Shown one piece after another: positions 1 to 9,385 of a stretch of 64,000 nt of DNA; position 1 is the first letter of the stretch; every line of letters starts with the position of its first letter. The position numbers and the translations under genes are program-made. The DNA is taken from positions 62,001 to 126,000 of the forward strand of contig NZ_JABBXA010000019.1 in NCBI RefSeq assembly GCF_014161445.1. The letters run 5' to 3'. Below the pieces are notes generated by a model, which made no database searches, had not been told where the DNA came from, and saw only the letters and a program-made list of their open reading frames with translations. This DNA comes from Microbispora sp. H13382 (GTDB lineage Bacteria > Actinomycetota > Actinomycetes > Streptosporangiales > Streptosporangiaceae).

Positions 1-217
1 TTCCGTCCCTCTCGAAGAGAGCGCGCACCTGCTCGATCACGTCGGCGAGCGCCACACCGTGCGAGAGGCGATGTGCCTTGATCCGGGTCGTGCCGAACTG
101 TGGCCCGCAGTCGTTGTGGATCTCCTCGGCGATCTCGGCCAGGCTGCGCCCGGTGGCCAGGCCCCGCGCCCGGATCCGGCGCGCGATCTCCGTCTCCCTG
201 TGTTGCCTGCCGGACAT
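1..217 (-). CDS. Partial helix-turn-helix regulator (N-terminal part only)
   Basis: The reading frame opens at an ATG (complement of 215-217) and runs off the left edge, so only about 72 residues are present. They begin MSGRQHRETEIARRIR and contain a helical stretch (SLAEIAEEIH, then GTTRIKAHRLSHG) that looks like the DNA-binding part of the XRE-like regulators common in filamentous actinomycetes, in which this start is followed by a long C-terminal sensor region. The C-terminal part cannot be seen, so ligand and target are unknown. It is divergent from the small gene at 553. I am fairly sure the frame is coding and less sure of the family. Confidence 0.6.
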   Translation of the reverse strand, partial: MSGRQHRETEIARRIRARGLATGRSLAEIAEEIHNDCGPQFGTTRIKAHRLSHGVALADVIEQVRALFERDG

Positions 218-552
218 TCCGGCCCCTCTCTCGTGGCCGGCCGCGCTAGCAGCCCGTGGTCTCGAGCGGTCCTCACCTTGTGACGGAGAGTGACGCTGCC
301 GTCGCACTCCGCCCACAACATAATGATGGACCATAGTTGGCGCAGCCAAGCCCCCAACCTGAACGTGCCGACTAAGGATCGTCTCCCGATAGGGGTTTTC
401 TTTCAACCAACATGGGTTTTCCTTCACCTCGGCCGCTTGCCGCCCTCGTTGACCCGAGCACTTCTGTGAGCCATCTTTGGCGCACCAGAGTGAACAGACG
501 GGAACGCAAAGTACACATTCCGCCCGCGAACGGAAATGAAGGAGGACCTACG
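218..552. promoter_or_regulatory. Divergent intergenic region
   Basis: This gap of about 335 bases separates the leftward regulator from the rightward small gene at 553. It is less GC-rich than its surroundings around 318-335 and 395-420, which fits divergent promoters, but I cannot pick out a convincing -35/-10 pair. Only the Shine-Dalgarno sequence of the next gene (539-545) is clear. Confidence 0.35.
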
Positions 553-813
553 GTGGGGGAGGACGATTTCCGGCGCCTGGAGCATCTGGTGGCCGAACTC
601 GACGCCCGGGGCCTGCTCGCGCGAGTCGTGCGCACCCCGTCGGGCCGCGCCTACGTGCGCGTGATCAACCCCGACGCGACAAGCCTCACGGAGAACGTCG
701 TCTGCCAGGCGGCCGACTACTGGTGGTCCTGGGGTGAGCGAATGCACCGGGCGGACGACCCCGCCGGAGCGGCCACGAAGGTGGCCCGTGTGCTCGCCGC
801 GGTGAGCGAATAG
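553..813 (+). CDS. Small conserved hypothetical protein
   Basis: This encodes an 86-residue protein of unknown function. The GTG start at 553 is chosen because AAGGAGG lies 7 bases upstream (539-545). The open frame extends further 5' to 412, but that part has poor codon bias and no ribosome-binding site. The protein is acidic at the N terminus (GEDDFRRLEHLVAELDARG) and ends in a helical segment with ADYWWSWGERM. It reads as a compact globular protein with no membrane segment or signal. Divergence from an XRE-like regulator resembles the frequent actinomycete pairing of such regulators with small partner proteins. I do not recognise a named domain. Confidence 0.6.
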   Translation: MGEDDFRRLEHLVAELDARGLLARVVRTPSGRAYVRVINPDATSLTENVVCQAADYWWSWGERMHRADDPAGAATKVARVLAAVSE

Positions 814-1290
814 GGGAAGGCGGCGGCCCAAGGTGAAAGCACGGTGAGAACGCAGTCGCCGTGGGCCGCCGCATCCACCGCGGCCTCGGGGGGCGGGCAG
901 GACGCCCGGTGCGGAGCGTGGCCGTCGCGCCGCCCCGGCGCGACGGCGACGCTGCGGCGTCCCGCCCGCCCCGACCCGTCCGCATTCCGGCACGACCGGC
1001 GGGCCCACCGGCCCGCCGGCACCATGGACCGCCGTCCGGCCCCGTCGAGCAGGTGGGGCCGGGCGGTGATCGGGGGGGATCCCCCACTTGGAGAACGGCG
1101 ACGGGCACGCTTCCGGGTGCGCGCCCGCGTCCTGCCACACCGTCACTGGAGCGTGTCCGGTCCGCCCTCCGCGGCCCCGGACGGGACGCGCTTCCGTCTT
1201 CCCCGGCGATGTGACGGAGGCCGGATCAGTCGGCAGTATTGGCTACGTTCATGACCTGCCGTTGAACCGATCCAGAGGGGGATCCACCTC
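814..1290. other. Gene-free GC-rich region upstream of the channel gene
   Basis: These 477 bases hold no frame I would defend. A 12-base palindrome, GGGGGATCCCCC (1074-1085), could form a hairpin but lacks a T-run. The ribosome-binding site of the following gene (AGAGGGGGA, about 1273-1281) is the only clear functional signal. A promoter for the channel gene is expected near 1200-1260 but is not identifiable by eye. Confidence 0.4.
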
Positions 1291-2301
1291 GTGTTGCCGC
1301 TGTCACCCGCGACGCCAGATCCTGAGCCGACCGTTCTGGACCCCACGGAGATGGGGCAGCAGGTGATGAAGGCGTGTGAGAACAACGACGGCATCTTCTG
1401 CACCGTCTTGAACAGCGCCTTCCCGAAGAGGGACTTTCCGGCCTGGATGCAGCTCGTGGCGGGCATCGTGGACGTGCTGCTGCTGATCGCCCTGATCCTG
1501 GCCGGAGCGATGATCATCCGGAAGGTCGTGCACCGGCTGATCACCCGGCTCACCATGCGGGCCAGCGTCGGCGTGCTGCCGGAGCGGCTGCGCGGCAAGG
1601 CCGTGCTGACCAGCACGGAGGCCGCGGCGGCGATCATGACCGAGCGCCGCAGGGCACGCGCCGAGACGATGGGCTCGGTGCTGCGGAGCCTCGCGTCCGT
1701 CGTGATCCTCGGCACCGCGGCGTTGATGGTCTTCGCGAAGCTCGGGGTCGAACTGGCGCCGCTGCTCACGAGTGTCGGAATCATCGGCGTGGCGGTCGGC
1801 TTCGGCGCCCAGGAGCTGGTCAAGGACTTCATCGCCGGCATGTTCATGCTGCTGGAGGATCAGTACGGCGTGGGCGACGTGATCGACACCGGCGTGGCCG
1901 TCGGCACGGTGGAGGCCGTCACGCTCCGCATCACCCGCCTGCGCGACGCGGACGGCAAGGTCTGGTACGTGCGCAACGGCACGATCACCCGAATCGGCAA
2001 CGAGTCGCAGGGCTGGTCGAGGGCCCTGGTGGACGTCCCGGTCCCGTACGACAGCGACGTGGCGACGGTCCGCGACCTGCTGACGGACATCGCCCACGAC
2101 ATGTGGGAGGACCCGGAGTACCGGGACACGGTCATCGTCGAGGAGCCGCAGGTCTTCGGCCTGGAGTCGGTGTCAGGCTCGTCCGTCATCTTCCGCGTCA
2201 GCGCGAGGACCGTGCCGGCGCGACACCTGGAGGTCGCCCGTGAGCTGCGCCTGCGGGTGAAGCGCGCCTTCGACGACAAGAGCCTCACCTTCGCCGCCTG
2301 A
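1291..2301 (+). CDS. MscS-family mechanosensitive channel
   Basis: This is a 336-residue inner-membrane channel of the small-conductance mechanosensitive family, which opens under membrane tension to release solutes on osmotic downshock. Three membrane helices are visible: about 55-78, 131-149, and the pore-lining helix at about 158-185 with the glycine/alanine-rich GVAVGFGAQELVKDF pattern typical of MscS. A beta domain (QYGVGDVID...VGTVEAVTLRITRLRDADGKVWYVRNG) and a cytoplasmic C-terminal domain follow. The family length is usual for actinobacterial MscS. The start is GTG with AGAGGGGGA upstream. Solute specificity and gating threshold cannot be read from sequence. Confidence 0.9.
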   Translation: MLPLSPATPDPEPTVLDPTEMGQQVMKACENNDGIFCTVLNSAFPKRDFPAWMQLVAGIVDVLLLIALILAGAMIIRKVVHRLITRLTMRASVGVLPERLRGKAVLTSTEAAAAIMTERRRARAETMGSVLRSLASVVILGTAALMVFAKLGVELAPLLTSVGIIGVAVGFGAQELVKDFIAGMFMLLEDQYGVGDVIDTGVAVGTVEAVTLRITRLRDADGKVWYVRNGTITRIGNESQGWSRALVDVPVPYDSDVATVRDLLTDIAHDMWEDPEYRDTVIVEEPQVFGLESVSGSSVIFRVSARTVPARHLEVARELRLRVKRAFDDKSLTFAA

Positions 2302-2335
2302 CATTACCGATCGGTAGCTGGCCTAGGCTGAAATC

Positions 2336-2719
2336 GTGACCAGCGAGCAGACCCTGTCCTTCTATGAGGCAGTCGGCGGCGAGGAAACCTTTCAGCGGCT
2401 CGTCCACCGGTTCTACCAGGGCGTCGCGGAGGACCCCCTGCTGCGCCCGATGTACCCCGAGGAGGACCTCACCGGCGCGGAGGAGCGGCTGCGCCTGTTC
2501 CTCATGCAGTACTGGGGCGGCCCGAGGACCTACAGCGAGCAGCGCGGCCACCCCCGGCTGCGGATGCGGCATGTGCCGTTCGTCGTCGACGACGCGGCCC
2601 GCGACGCCTGGCTCAGGCACATGGGCGACGCCGTGCGCTCCCTCGAGCTGCCGGCCGAGCTGGACAAGCAGCTGTGGGACTACCTCGTCTACGCCGCCCA
2701 CAGCATGGTCAACGCTTAA
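2336..2719 (+). CDS. glbO: Truncated haemoglobin, group II
   Basis: A 127-residue 2-on-2 globin binding haem and O2, probably cytoplasmic. Group II features are visible: the B10 tyrosine in RFYQGV (about Y27), the conserved LRMRHVPF segment with the proximal F8 histidine (about H79), and the G8 tryptophan in DAWLRHM (about W92). The start is GTG, 34 bases after the channel gene. The family is linked to oxygen or NO handling in mycobacteria and streptomycetes; the exact role here is inference. The next gene starts 30 bases downstream, so the globin and the glucosidase may share a transcript, although their functions do not obviously match. Confidence 0.9.
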   Translation: MTSEQTLSFYEAVGGEETFQRLVHRFYQGVAEDPLLRPMYPEEDLTGAEERLRLFLMQYWGGPRTYSEQRGHPRLRMRHVPFVVDDAARDAWLRHMGDAVRSLELPAELDKQLWDYLVYAAHSMVNA

Positions 2720-2749
2720 GCAACGGAAGCAGCGGGCAGCCAAAGACAC

Positions 2750-4300
2750 ATGGAAAAAACCCCCTGGTGGCGTGATGCCGTTGTCTATGAGATCTATGTC
2801 CGCAGCTTCGCCGACGCCTCCGGCGACGGTACGGGCGACCTGGCGGGAATCAGGGACCGCCTGCCGTACCTCGCCGAGCTCGGCGTCGACGCTGTCTGGC
2901 TGACCCCCTTCTACCCCTCCCCCATGGCCGACGGCGGCTACGACGTCGCCGACTACCGCGACGTGGACCCGTTGTTCGGATCGCTGGCCGATTTCGACGA
3001 CCTGGTCGCCGACGCGCACGCGCACGGCCTGCGGCTGATGGTGGACATCGTGCCGAACCACAGCTCGTCGGCCCACCCCTGGTTCCAGAAGGCCCTGGCG
3101 TCCCCCAGGGGCTCCCAGGAGCGCGAGCGGTACATGTTCCGGGACGGCGGCCCCGAGGGCGGCGGAAGCGGCCACGGAGAGCCGAACAACTGGCTGTCCA
3201 CCTTCGGGGGCCCGGCGTGGACCCAGGCGCCCGACGGCCAGTGGTACCTCCACCTGTTCGCGCCCGAGCAGCCCGACTTCAACTGGCGCAACCCGGAGGT
3301 GCGGGAGGAGTTCCTCGACATCCTCCGGTTCTGGCTCGACCGGGGAGTGGACGGCTTCCGGATCGACGTCGCGATGGGCCTGATCAAGGAGGAGGGGCTG
3401 CCCGACACGGACCCGGGCTTCGGGGCGAGGTCGCCCATCTGGAGCCGGCCGGAGGTGCACGACATCTACCGCGAGTGGCGGCGGGTGCTCGACGCCTACC
3501 CCGGCACCCGCGTCGCCATCGGCGAGGTCTGGACCGACTCGGCCGAGGACCTGGCGTTGTACGTGCGGCCGGACGAGCTGCACCAGAGCTTCAACTTCGC
3601 CTGGCTGGAGGCCCCCTGGTCGGCCACGGCCTTCCGCAAGGTCATCGACGACACGCTCAAGGCCGTCACCTCGCCGACCTGGGTGCTGTCCAACCACGAC
3701 GTCGTACGGCACGTGACCCGCTACGGCGAGGGGTCGCTCGACCCGGGGGCCGGTCTGGCACGGGCTCGCGCGGCGCTGCTCGTCATGCTCGCCCTGCCCG
3801 GGTCGGCCTACCTCTACCAGGGTGAGGAACTCGGGCTGCCCGAGGTCATCGACCTGCCGCCGCAGGCGCGGCAGGACCCGATCTTCGCACGGTCGAACGG
3901 CGAGGTGCCGGGCCGCGACGGCTGCCGGGTACCGCTGCCCTGGTCGGGCACCGAGCCGCCGTACGGATTCGGGCCGGGCGGCTCGTGGCTGCCGCAGCCG
4001 GCGGACTGGGCCGACCTCACGGCCGAACGGCAGGCGGCCGACCCGGCCTCGACGCTGTGGTTCTACCGCCGGGCGCTGCAGACGCGCCGGGAACTGCGCG
4101 GCACCCTGCCCGACGCCATCACATGGCTGGAGTCGCCGGAGGAGACGCTGTTGTTCCGGCGAGGCCGCCTGATCTGCGTGATCAACTGCGGTGAGGGCGC
4201 GGTCGCACTGCCGCCCCACGACCAGGTGCTGATCACCAGCGGTCCGCTCGACGGCACCTCCCTGCCCGCCGACACCGCGGCCTGGCTGCTCGCGGGCTGA
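2750..4300 (+). CDS. GH13 alpha-glucosidase
   Basis: A 516-residue retaining alpha-glycosidase of family GH13 (oligo-1,6-glucosidase/alpha-glucosidase type), probably cytoplasmic because no signal peptide is seen. The (beta/alpha)8 barrel starts at DAVVYEIYVRSFADASGDG. The conserved regions are DIVPNHSS (about 99-106), GFRIDVA with the nucleophile D206, GEVW with acid/base E259, and SNHDVV with D317. A C-terminal beta-sandwich follows from about residue 440. The calcium/alpha-1,4-alpha-1,6 selectivity cannot be settled by eye. No sugar transporter or LacI regulator is adjacent, so it probably degrades intracellular maltooligosaccharides. Confidence 0.9.
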   Translation: MEKTPWWRDAVVYEIYVRSFADASGDGTGDLAGIRDRLPYLAELGVDAVWLTPFYPSPMADGGYDVADYRDVDPLFGSLADFDDLVADAHAHGLRLMVDIVPNHSSSAHPWFQKALASPRGSQERERYMFRDGGPEGGGSGHGEPNNWLSTFGGPAWTQAPDGQWYLHLFAPEQPDFNWRNPEVREEFLDILRFWLDRGVDGFRIDVAMGLIKEEGLPDTDPGFGARSPIWSRPEVHDIYREWRRVLDAYPGTRVAIGEVWTDSAEDLALYVRPDELHQSFNFAWLEAPWSATAFRKVIDDTLKAVTSPTWVLSNHDVVRHVTRYGEGSLDPGAGLARARAALLVMLALPGSAYLYQGEELGLPEVIDLPPQARQDPIFARSNGEVPGRDGCRVPLPWSGTEPPYGFGPGGSWLPQPADWADLTAERQAADPASTLWFYRRALQTRRELRGTLPDAITWLESPEETLLFRRGRLICVINCGEGAVALPPHDQVLITSGPLDGTSLPADTAAWLLAG

Positions 4301-4348
4301 CTCAGCCACGTCCCGGGGCCGGCCGCGGGCGCTCGCCGTCGCGGCCGG

Positions 4349-4783
4349 TCACGGCGCGGCGGAGAACCGCCTGAGGTAGGTGAGTTCGTCCTCGTCGAGC
4401 CGGCGGGGACGGGCGGCCGCGGCGTCGTAGGCGACCATGATCGTGCGCGCCTCGACGTAGAGCGTCTCGTCGTCGCGGATCTCGTATGCCAGCGTGAAGC
4501 GGACCCTGGAGATCTCGGGCACCCATACCTCGACACGTACGGGGTCGGTGCGGAAGGTCAGGGGCCGCCGGTAGTCGATCTCGTGCCGGGCCACCACGAG
4601 GTCCTGACGGCGGCCGGCGACCTCGCGCGGCCGGTCCCACAGCATGGACACCCGCGCGTCCTCGAGGTAGTCGAAGAAGCGGACGTTGTTGACGTGTCCC
4701 AAGCTGTCGACGTCGGCGAAGCGCACCTTGCGCTCGAAAACGTAGCGAGTCACCTGATCCGGGAGATTACGCAGCTCGGTCAC
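4349..4783 (-). CDS. Acyl-CoA thioesterase, hotdog fold (4HBT type)
   Basis: A 144-residue single-hotdog protein of the 4-hydroxybenzoyl-CoA thioesterase/YbgC-like family, which hydrolyses acyl-CoA thioesters and usually acts as a dimer or tetramer. The diagnostic N-terminal signature is present: RFADVDSLGHVNNVRFFDYLEDAR, with the catalytic-type aspartate in ADVDSLGHVNN. The C terminus continues the sheet with FTLAYEIRDDETLYVEART. It converges with the glucosidase gene and lies 63 bases upstream of the ettA start in the same leftward direction of reading for both. The natural acyl chain is unknown. Confidence 0.85.
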   Translation of the reverse strand: MTELRNLPDQVTRYVFERKVRFADVDSLGHVNNVRFFDYLEDARVSMLWDRPREVAGRRQDLVVARHEIDYRRPLTFRTDPVRVEVWVPEISRVRFTLAYEIRDDETLYVEARTIMVAYDAAAARPRRLDEDELTYLRRFSAAP

Positions 4784-4846
4784 CGGTCAAACCTAACCGG
4801 CGCCCGTCCCCCGCCCGGCGGCGGGGGACACAGGCGGTGAGTCCGG

Positions 4847-6511
<1,665 letters not shown>

Positions 6512-6521
6512 GCCTTCAAGC

Positions 6522-7823
6522 CTAGGGGATAGCACCGGCAGCGCCGTCCGCGCTGCGAGGAGGCGGGGCCACGGGGGCGGCGGGGAGGCAGACCCTGTCC
6601 CTGCCGAGCTCCTTGGCGCGGTAGAGGGCGAGGTCGGCGGCGGCCAGCAACTCGATGAGATCCTCACCGTGCACCTTCATGATGGCCACCCCGGCGGAGA
6701 CCGTGACCGTGACCGTCGCCTGCTCGGCGGGGACCACCATCCGGCCCACCCGGGCGCGCAGCCGCTCGGCCACCCGCCGCGCCTCGTGCACGTCGGCGCC
6801 GGGCAGCAGCACGACGAACTCCTCGCCGCCGAACCGCCCGACCACGTCGTACTCGCGCAGCTGGGTGCGGAGGGTGGCCGCCACCTGGGCGAGGACCTGG
6901 TCGCCGACCAGGTGGCCGTAGGTGTCGTTGACCTTCTTGAAGTGGTCGATGTCCACCAAGACCAGCGCGAGGGTGTCCCCGGTCCGCTGGGCTCTGACGA
7001 TCTCCGTGTCCGCCTCCCGCTGCCAGGCGGCCGCGTTCAGCAGGCCCGTCTTCGGGTCCGTGCGGGCCGCGGCCTGCAGCTGGGCGTGCAGCAGGCTCCG
7101 CTGGAGCAGCACGACGGGCGGCAGCACGAGCAGCAGCAGCGCCAGGTTGAGTCCGCAGACGGCCGCGACGAGCACGCCGAGGCAGAGCTCGACCGCGTCG
7201 AGGAGGACGCGTTCGCGGTCCCACAGGACCTCGCCCCAGCGGCCCTCGGGGTCCGACGCGTGCGCCGCGACCGCGATCAGCGCGGTGTTGAGCACCGTGA
7301 ACAGCACCGCGCAGGCCGCCGCGACCGCGATCGGCCCGCCCTCCCCCGACGACAGGTGCGCGGGAACGGGGATCGAGCGATGGAAGACGGCCGAGGCGGA
7401 GGCCGCCGCGAGCCCGATCGCCGCAGCGCTGAACACACGGCGGTACAGCACGGTCGCCCGGACCCTGAGCTGCAGCAGGATCTGCATCGGTATGGGCGCG
7501 AGCAGGGCGTAGACCGGCGGAAGCAGGAAAGCCACCGGCAACCACCAGGCGGACAGCAGGTCGCGGGACACACCGGCCGGCATGCCGAGACGGCGGGTCG
7601 CCTCGATGCACACGGCACCGCACGCGGTGAGCGCCGCGAACATGACCAGGTGAGGAGCGTGGAACGCGGTGGACCTCGCCAGCACGGCGATCAGGACCGC
7701 GTCGAACGCCACGATCGCGCACACGTAGGACACGAGGGCGGGCGGCTGGGCCAGCAGGGGCCAGCGACTTCGCGAGCAGATCGCGCTTCGCGGCCTGGCC
7801 GAGGTCTGACCGGTCGCCGTCAT
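6522..7823 (-). CDS. Membrane diguanylate cyclase (GGDEF)
   Basis: A 433-residue protein that should make cyclic di-GMP from two GTP. About six or seven hydrophobic helices occupy residues 25-245, with no recognisable ligand-binding domain. A catalytic GGDEF domain follows from about 255. The active-site loop reads GGEEF (332-336), which is catalytically competent. RxxD at 323-326 sits exactly five residues upstream, so the product-inhibition I-site is kept. The start at 7823 is chosen because GGGAGG lies just upstream; an in-frame ATG at 7862 would add 13 residues. It ends 10 bases before ettA begins, so the two may be cotranscribed. Confidence 0.88.
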   Translation of the reverse strand: MTATGQTSARPRSAICSRSRWPLLAQPPALVSYVCAIVAFDAVLIAVLARSTAFHAPHLVMFAALTACGAVCIEATRRLGMPAGVSRDLLSAWWLPVAFLLPPVYALLAPIPMQILLQLRVRATVLYRRVFSAAAIGLAAASASAVFHRSIPVPAHLSSGEGGPIAVAAACAVLFTVLNTALIAVAAHASDPEGRWGEVLWDRERVLLDAVELCLGVLVAAVCGLNLALLLLVLPPVVLLQRSLLHAQLQAAARTDPKTGLLNAAAWQREADTEIVRAQRTGDTLALVLVDIDHFKKVNDTYGHLVGDQVLAQVAATLRTQLREYDVVGRFGGEEFVVLLPGADVHEARRVAERLRARVGRMVVPAEQATVTVTVSAGVAIMKVHGEDLIELLAAADLALYRAKELGRDRVCLPAAPVAPPPRSADGAAGAIP

Positions 7824-8417
7824 CCCGCCTCCCAGTAGCCGAACCAGTAGCCGAAGCTCCATCTCACGATGAGTAACACAATAGTTGCGGAGTGTGCGAA
7901 GCGCGACGGGAACCGCTACCTTGGCACGGTGGCCATCTGCTTCTGATGGGCTAAGGGAGCGTCTGCGGCGGTTTGCCCGCGGACTCCCGGCCCCGGGCGG
8001 ACGGACATATCGGGTGCGGGGGGAAGCGAACGAAAGCGGGCCACCGCCGGAAGGAGCAGCCATGCCGCGAGGCGTCATCTGGACCTGATCGGTCCCCTGC
8101 GGAGCCAGCCCACGTGCGCCCCACGTGCTCTCCCACGCGCCCTCCCACGACCGCGCATGCACGGACAGCGGGTACCGCGCGCCCTCGGCAGCCGGCATGG
8201 CCCCCTCCGCCGCCGCTGCCACCGGTACCCACCCGCGGCACGACGCCGCCCCGCCGCTCGCCCCGCTCCGTCGCTCGCCCCGCTCCGGCCGCTCCTCCGG
8301 GCCGGCGCGCGGCCGACGTTCGGCGGCGGGACACCCGGTCAAGCCCGATCGATTGAGGCAGGGCGGAGGCGCCGCGCCCGACGTGGCGGGCCTCTCCGAG
8401 GCGGGGCGACGGCGTGA
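7824..8417. other. Gene-poor region between the cyclase and ssb
   Basis: These 594 bases separate the ssb stop from the cyclase start. The only translation signal I see is on the plus strand: AAGGAG (8051-8056) followed at the right distance by an ATG at 8062 and a stop at 8086-8088, giving an eight-codon frame (MPRGVIWT). No plus-strand gene follows within reach. The stretch 8220-8300 is C-rich with an imperfect direct repeat of GCTCGCCCCGCTCCG. I see no recognised c-di-GMP riboswitch. Confidence 0.4.
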
Positions 8418-9185
8418 TCAGGCGGCGAGAGCGCGTGGGAGCCAGGCGTCCTCGCCGCCCTGAGGGTCGCTCTCCGCTGTCTCCGGATCAGACGCCTCGC
8501 CCGGATCAGACGCGTCGCCCGAGCCGGTCGCGGCGGCCGCCGCCTCCGGTGCGTCTCCCGCGTCGGTCTCCTCCGGCCTGGCGGTCCGTCCCGGGTCGCC
8601 GGCCCGCCAGGCGTCGCGGGCGCCGGCGGTCTCCCCTGCTCCGCCTGCCCGCAGGGCCTCGTCGGCCGTGCCTCGTCCGCCGACGAGGGCGTCGAAGGCC
8701 TCGTCACCGCCTCCGTCGGCGGCGACTCCCCCGCCCAGGGCGGCGATGCCGGTGAGCTCCCACTCCCGCGTCGCGTCCTCCATCGCCTGGCGCTCGCCGT
8801 CGCTCGGCGCGCCCGCCGAGTAGGCCCGGATCGGCTTCTCGAACGTGGCGATGCCCCACTTCAGGTCATGGCCCACGGAGCTGGCCTCGATCTCCGCCCA
8901 GAACCGCTGCTCGCCGTCGCGCTCGAACTGCTTGATGCGCAGCTTGCCGTACACCACGACCGGGTGGCCCTTGCGGATCGACTGCTGGACGTTGTCCGCC
9001 AGTCCCCGGTAACAGCGCACGGTGTAGTAGGTGGTGTCCCTGGTCTGCCAGGTGTTGGTCTTCTGGTCGAGGACGCGCCTGTTGACGGCCATCCGCATCG
9101 AGGTCACGCGAGAGCCGTCGCGGAACTGGTACTGCCGGGGGTCGTCGGTGACGTTCCCGCTCAGCGTGACGTAGATGTCGTTCAT
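8418..9185 (-). CDS. ssbB: Single-stranded DNA-binding protein, paralogue with long low-complexity tail
   Basis: A 255-residue protein with an OB-fold SSB domain in the first ~110 residues (MNDIYVTLSGNVTDDPRQYQFRDG, then GHPVVVYGKLRIKQFERDG). The tail is about 140 residues, rich in Ala, Gly, Asp and Glu. The canonical acidic tip DDDIPF that recruits partners to housekeeping SSB is absent; the protein ends EDAWLPRALAA. This makes it the second, non-essential SSB of filamentous actinomycetes, which in Streptomyces acts in chromosome segregation during sporulation. Its position beside two dynamin-like genes supports the ssbB assignment. The start ATG at 9185 is unambiguous. Confidence 0.88.
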   Translation of the reverse strand: MNDIYVTLSGNVTDDPRQYQFRDGSRVTSMRMAVNRRVLDQKTNTWQTRDTTYYTVRCYRGLADNVQQSIRKGHPVVVYGKLRIKQFERDGEQRFWAEIEASSVGHDLKWGIATFEKPIRAYSAGAPSDGERQAMEDATREWELTGIAALGGGVAADGGGDEAFDALVGGRGTADEALRAGGAGETAGARDAWRAGDPGRTARPEETDAGDAPEAAAAATGSGDASDPGEASDPETAESDPQGGEDAWLPRALAA

Positions 9186-9385
9186 CGATGTGCCTCCCCG
9201 GCCCGGTCACTCGCCGGGCTCGGGTGACCACACTGGCCGGGAACATCACCGCCCCGCCGGCCAGAACCGCGTTCTGTGGATGACACGGTGCCTGTGGACG
9301 ACAGCCTGTTGGGCGCCAGCCTGTTGACGCCAACCTGTGAGCGACATCCCCCGGCTGACGGCCGCCTTCGCGGCCCCGCCGCGCG

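Noticed and set aside
412-552. Upstream extension of the small gene to an ATG at 412
   Set aside because: Codon bias is poor and the Shine-Dalgarno sequence fits the GTG at 553.
1074-1085. GGGGGATCCCCC palindrome as terminator
   Set aside because: No T-run, no upstream gene ending close by, and such palindromes are expected by chance in this GC range.
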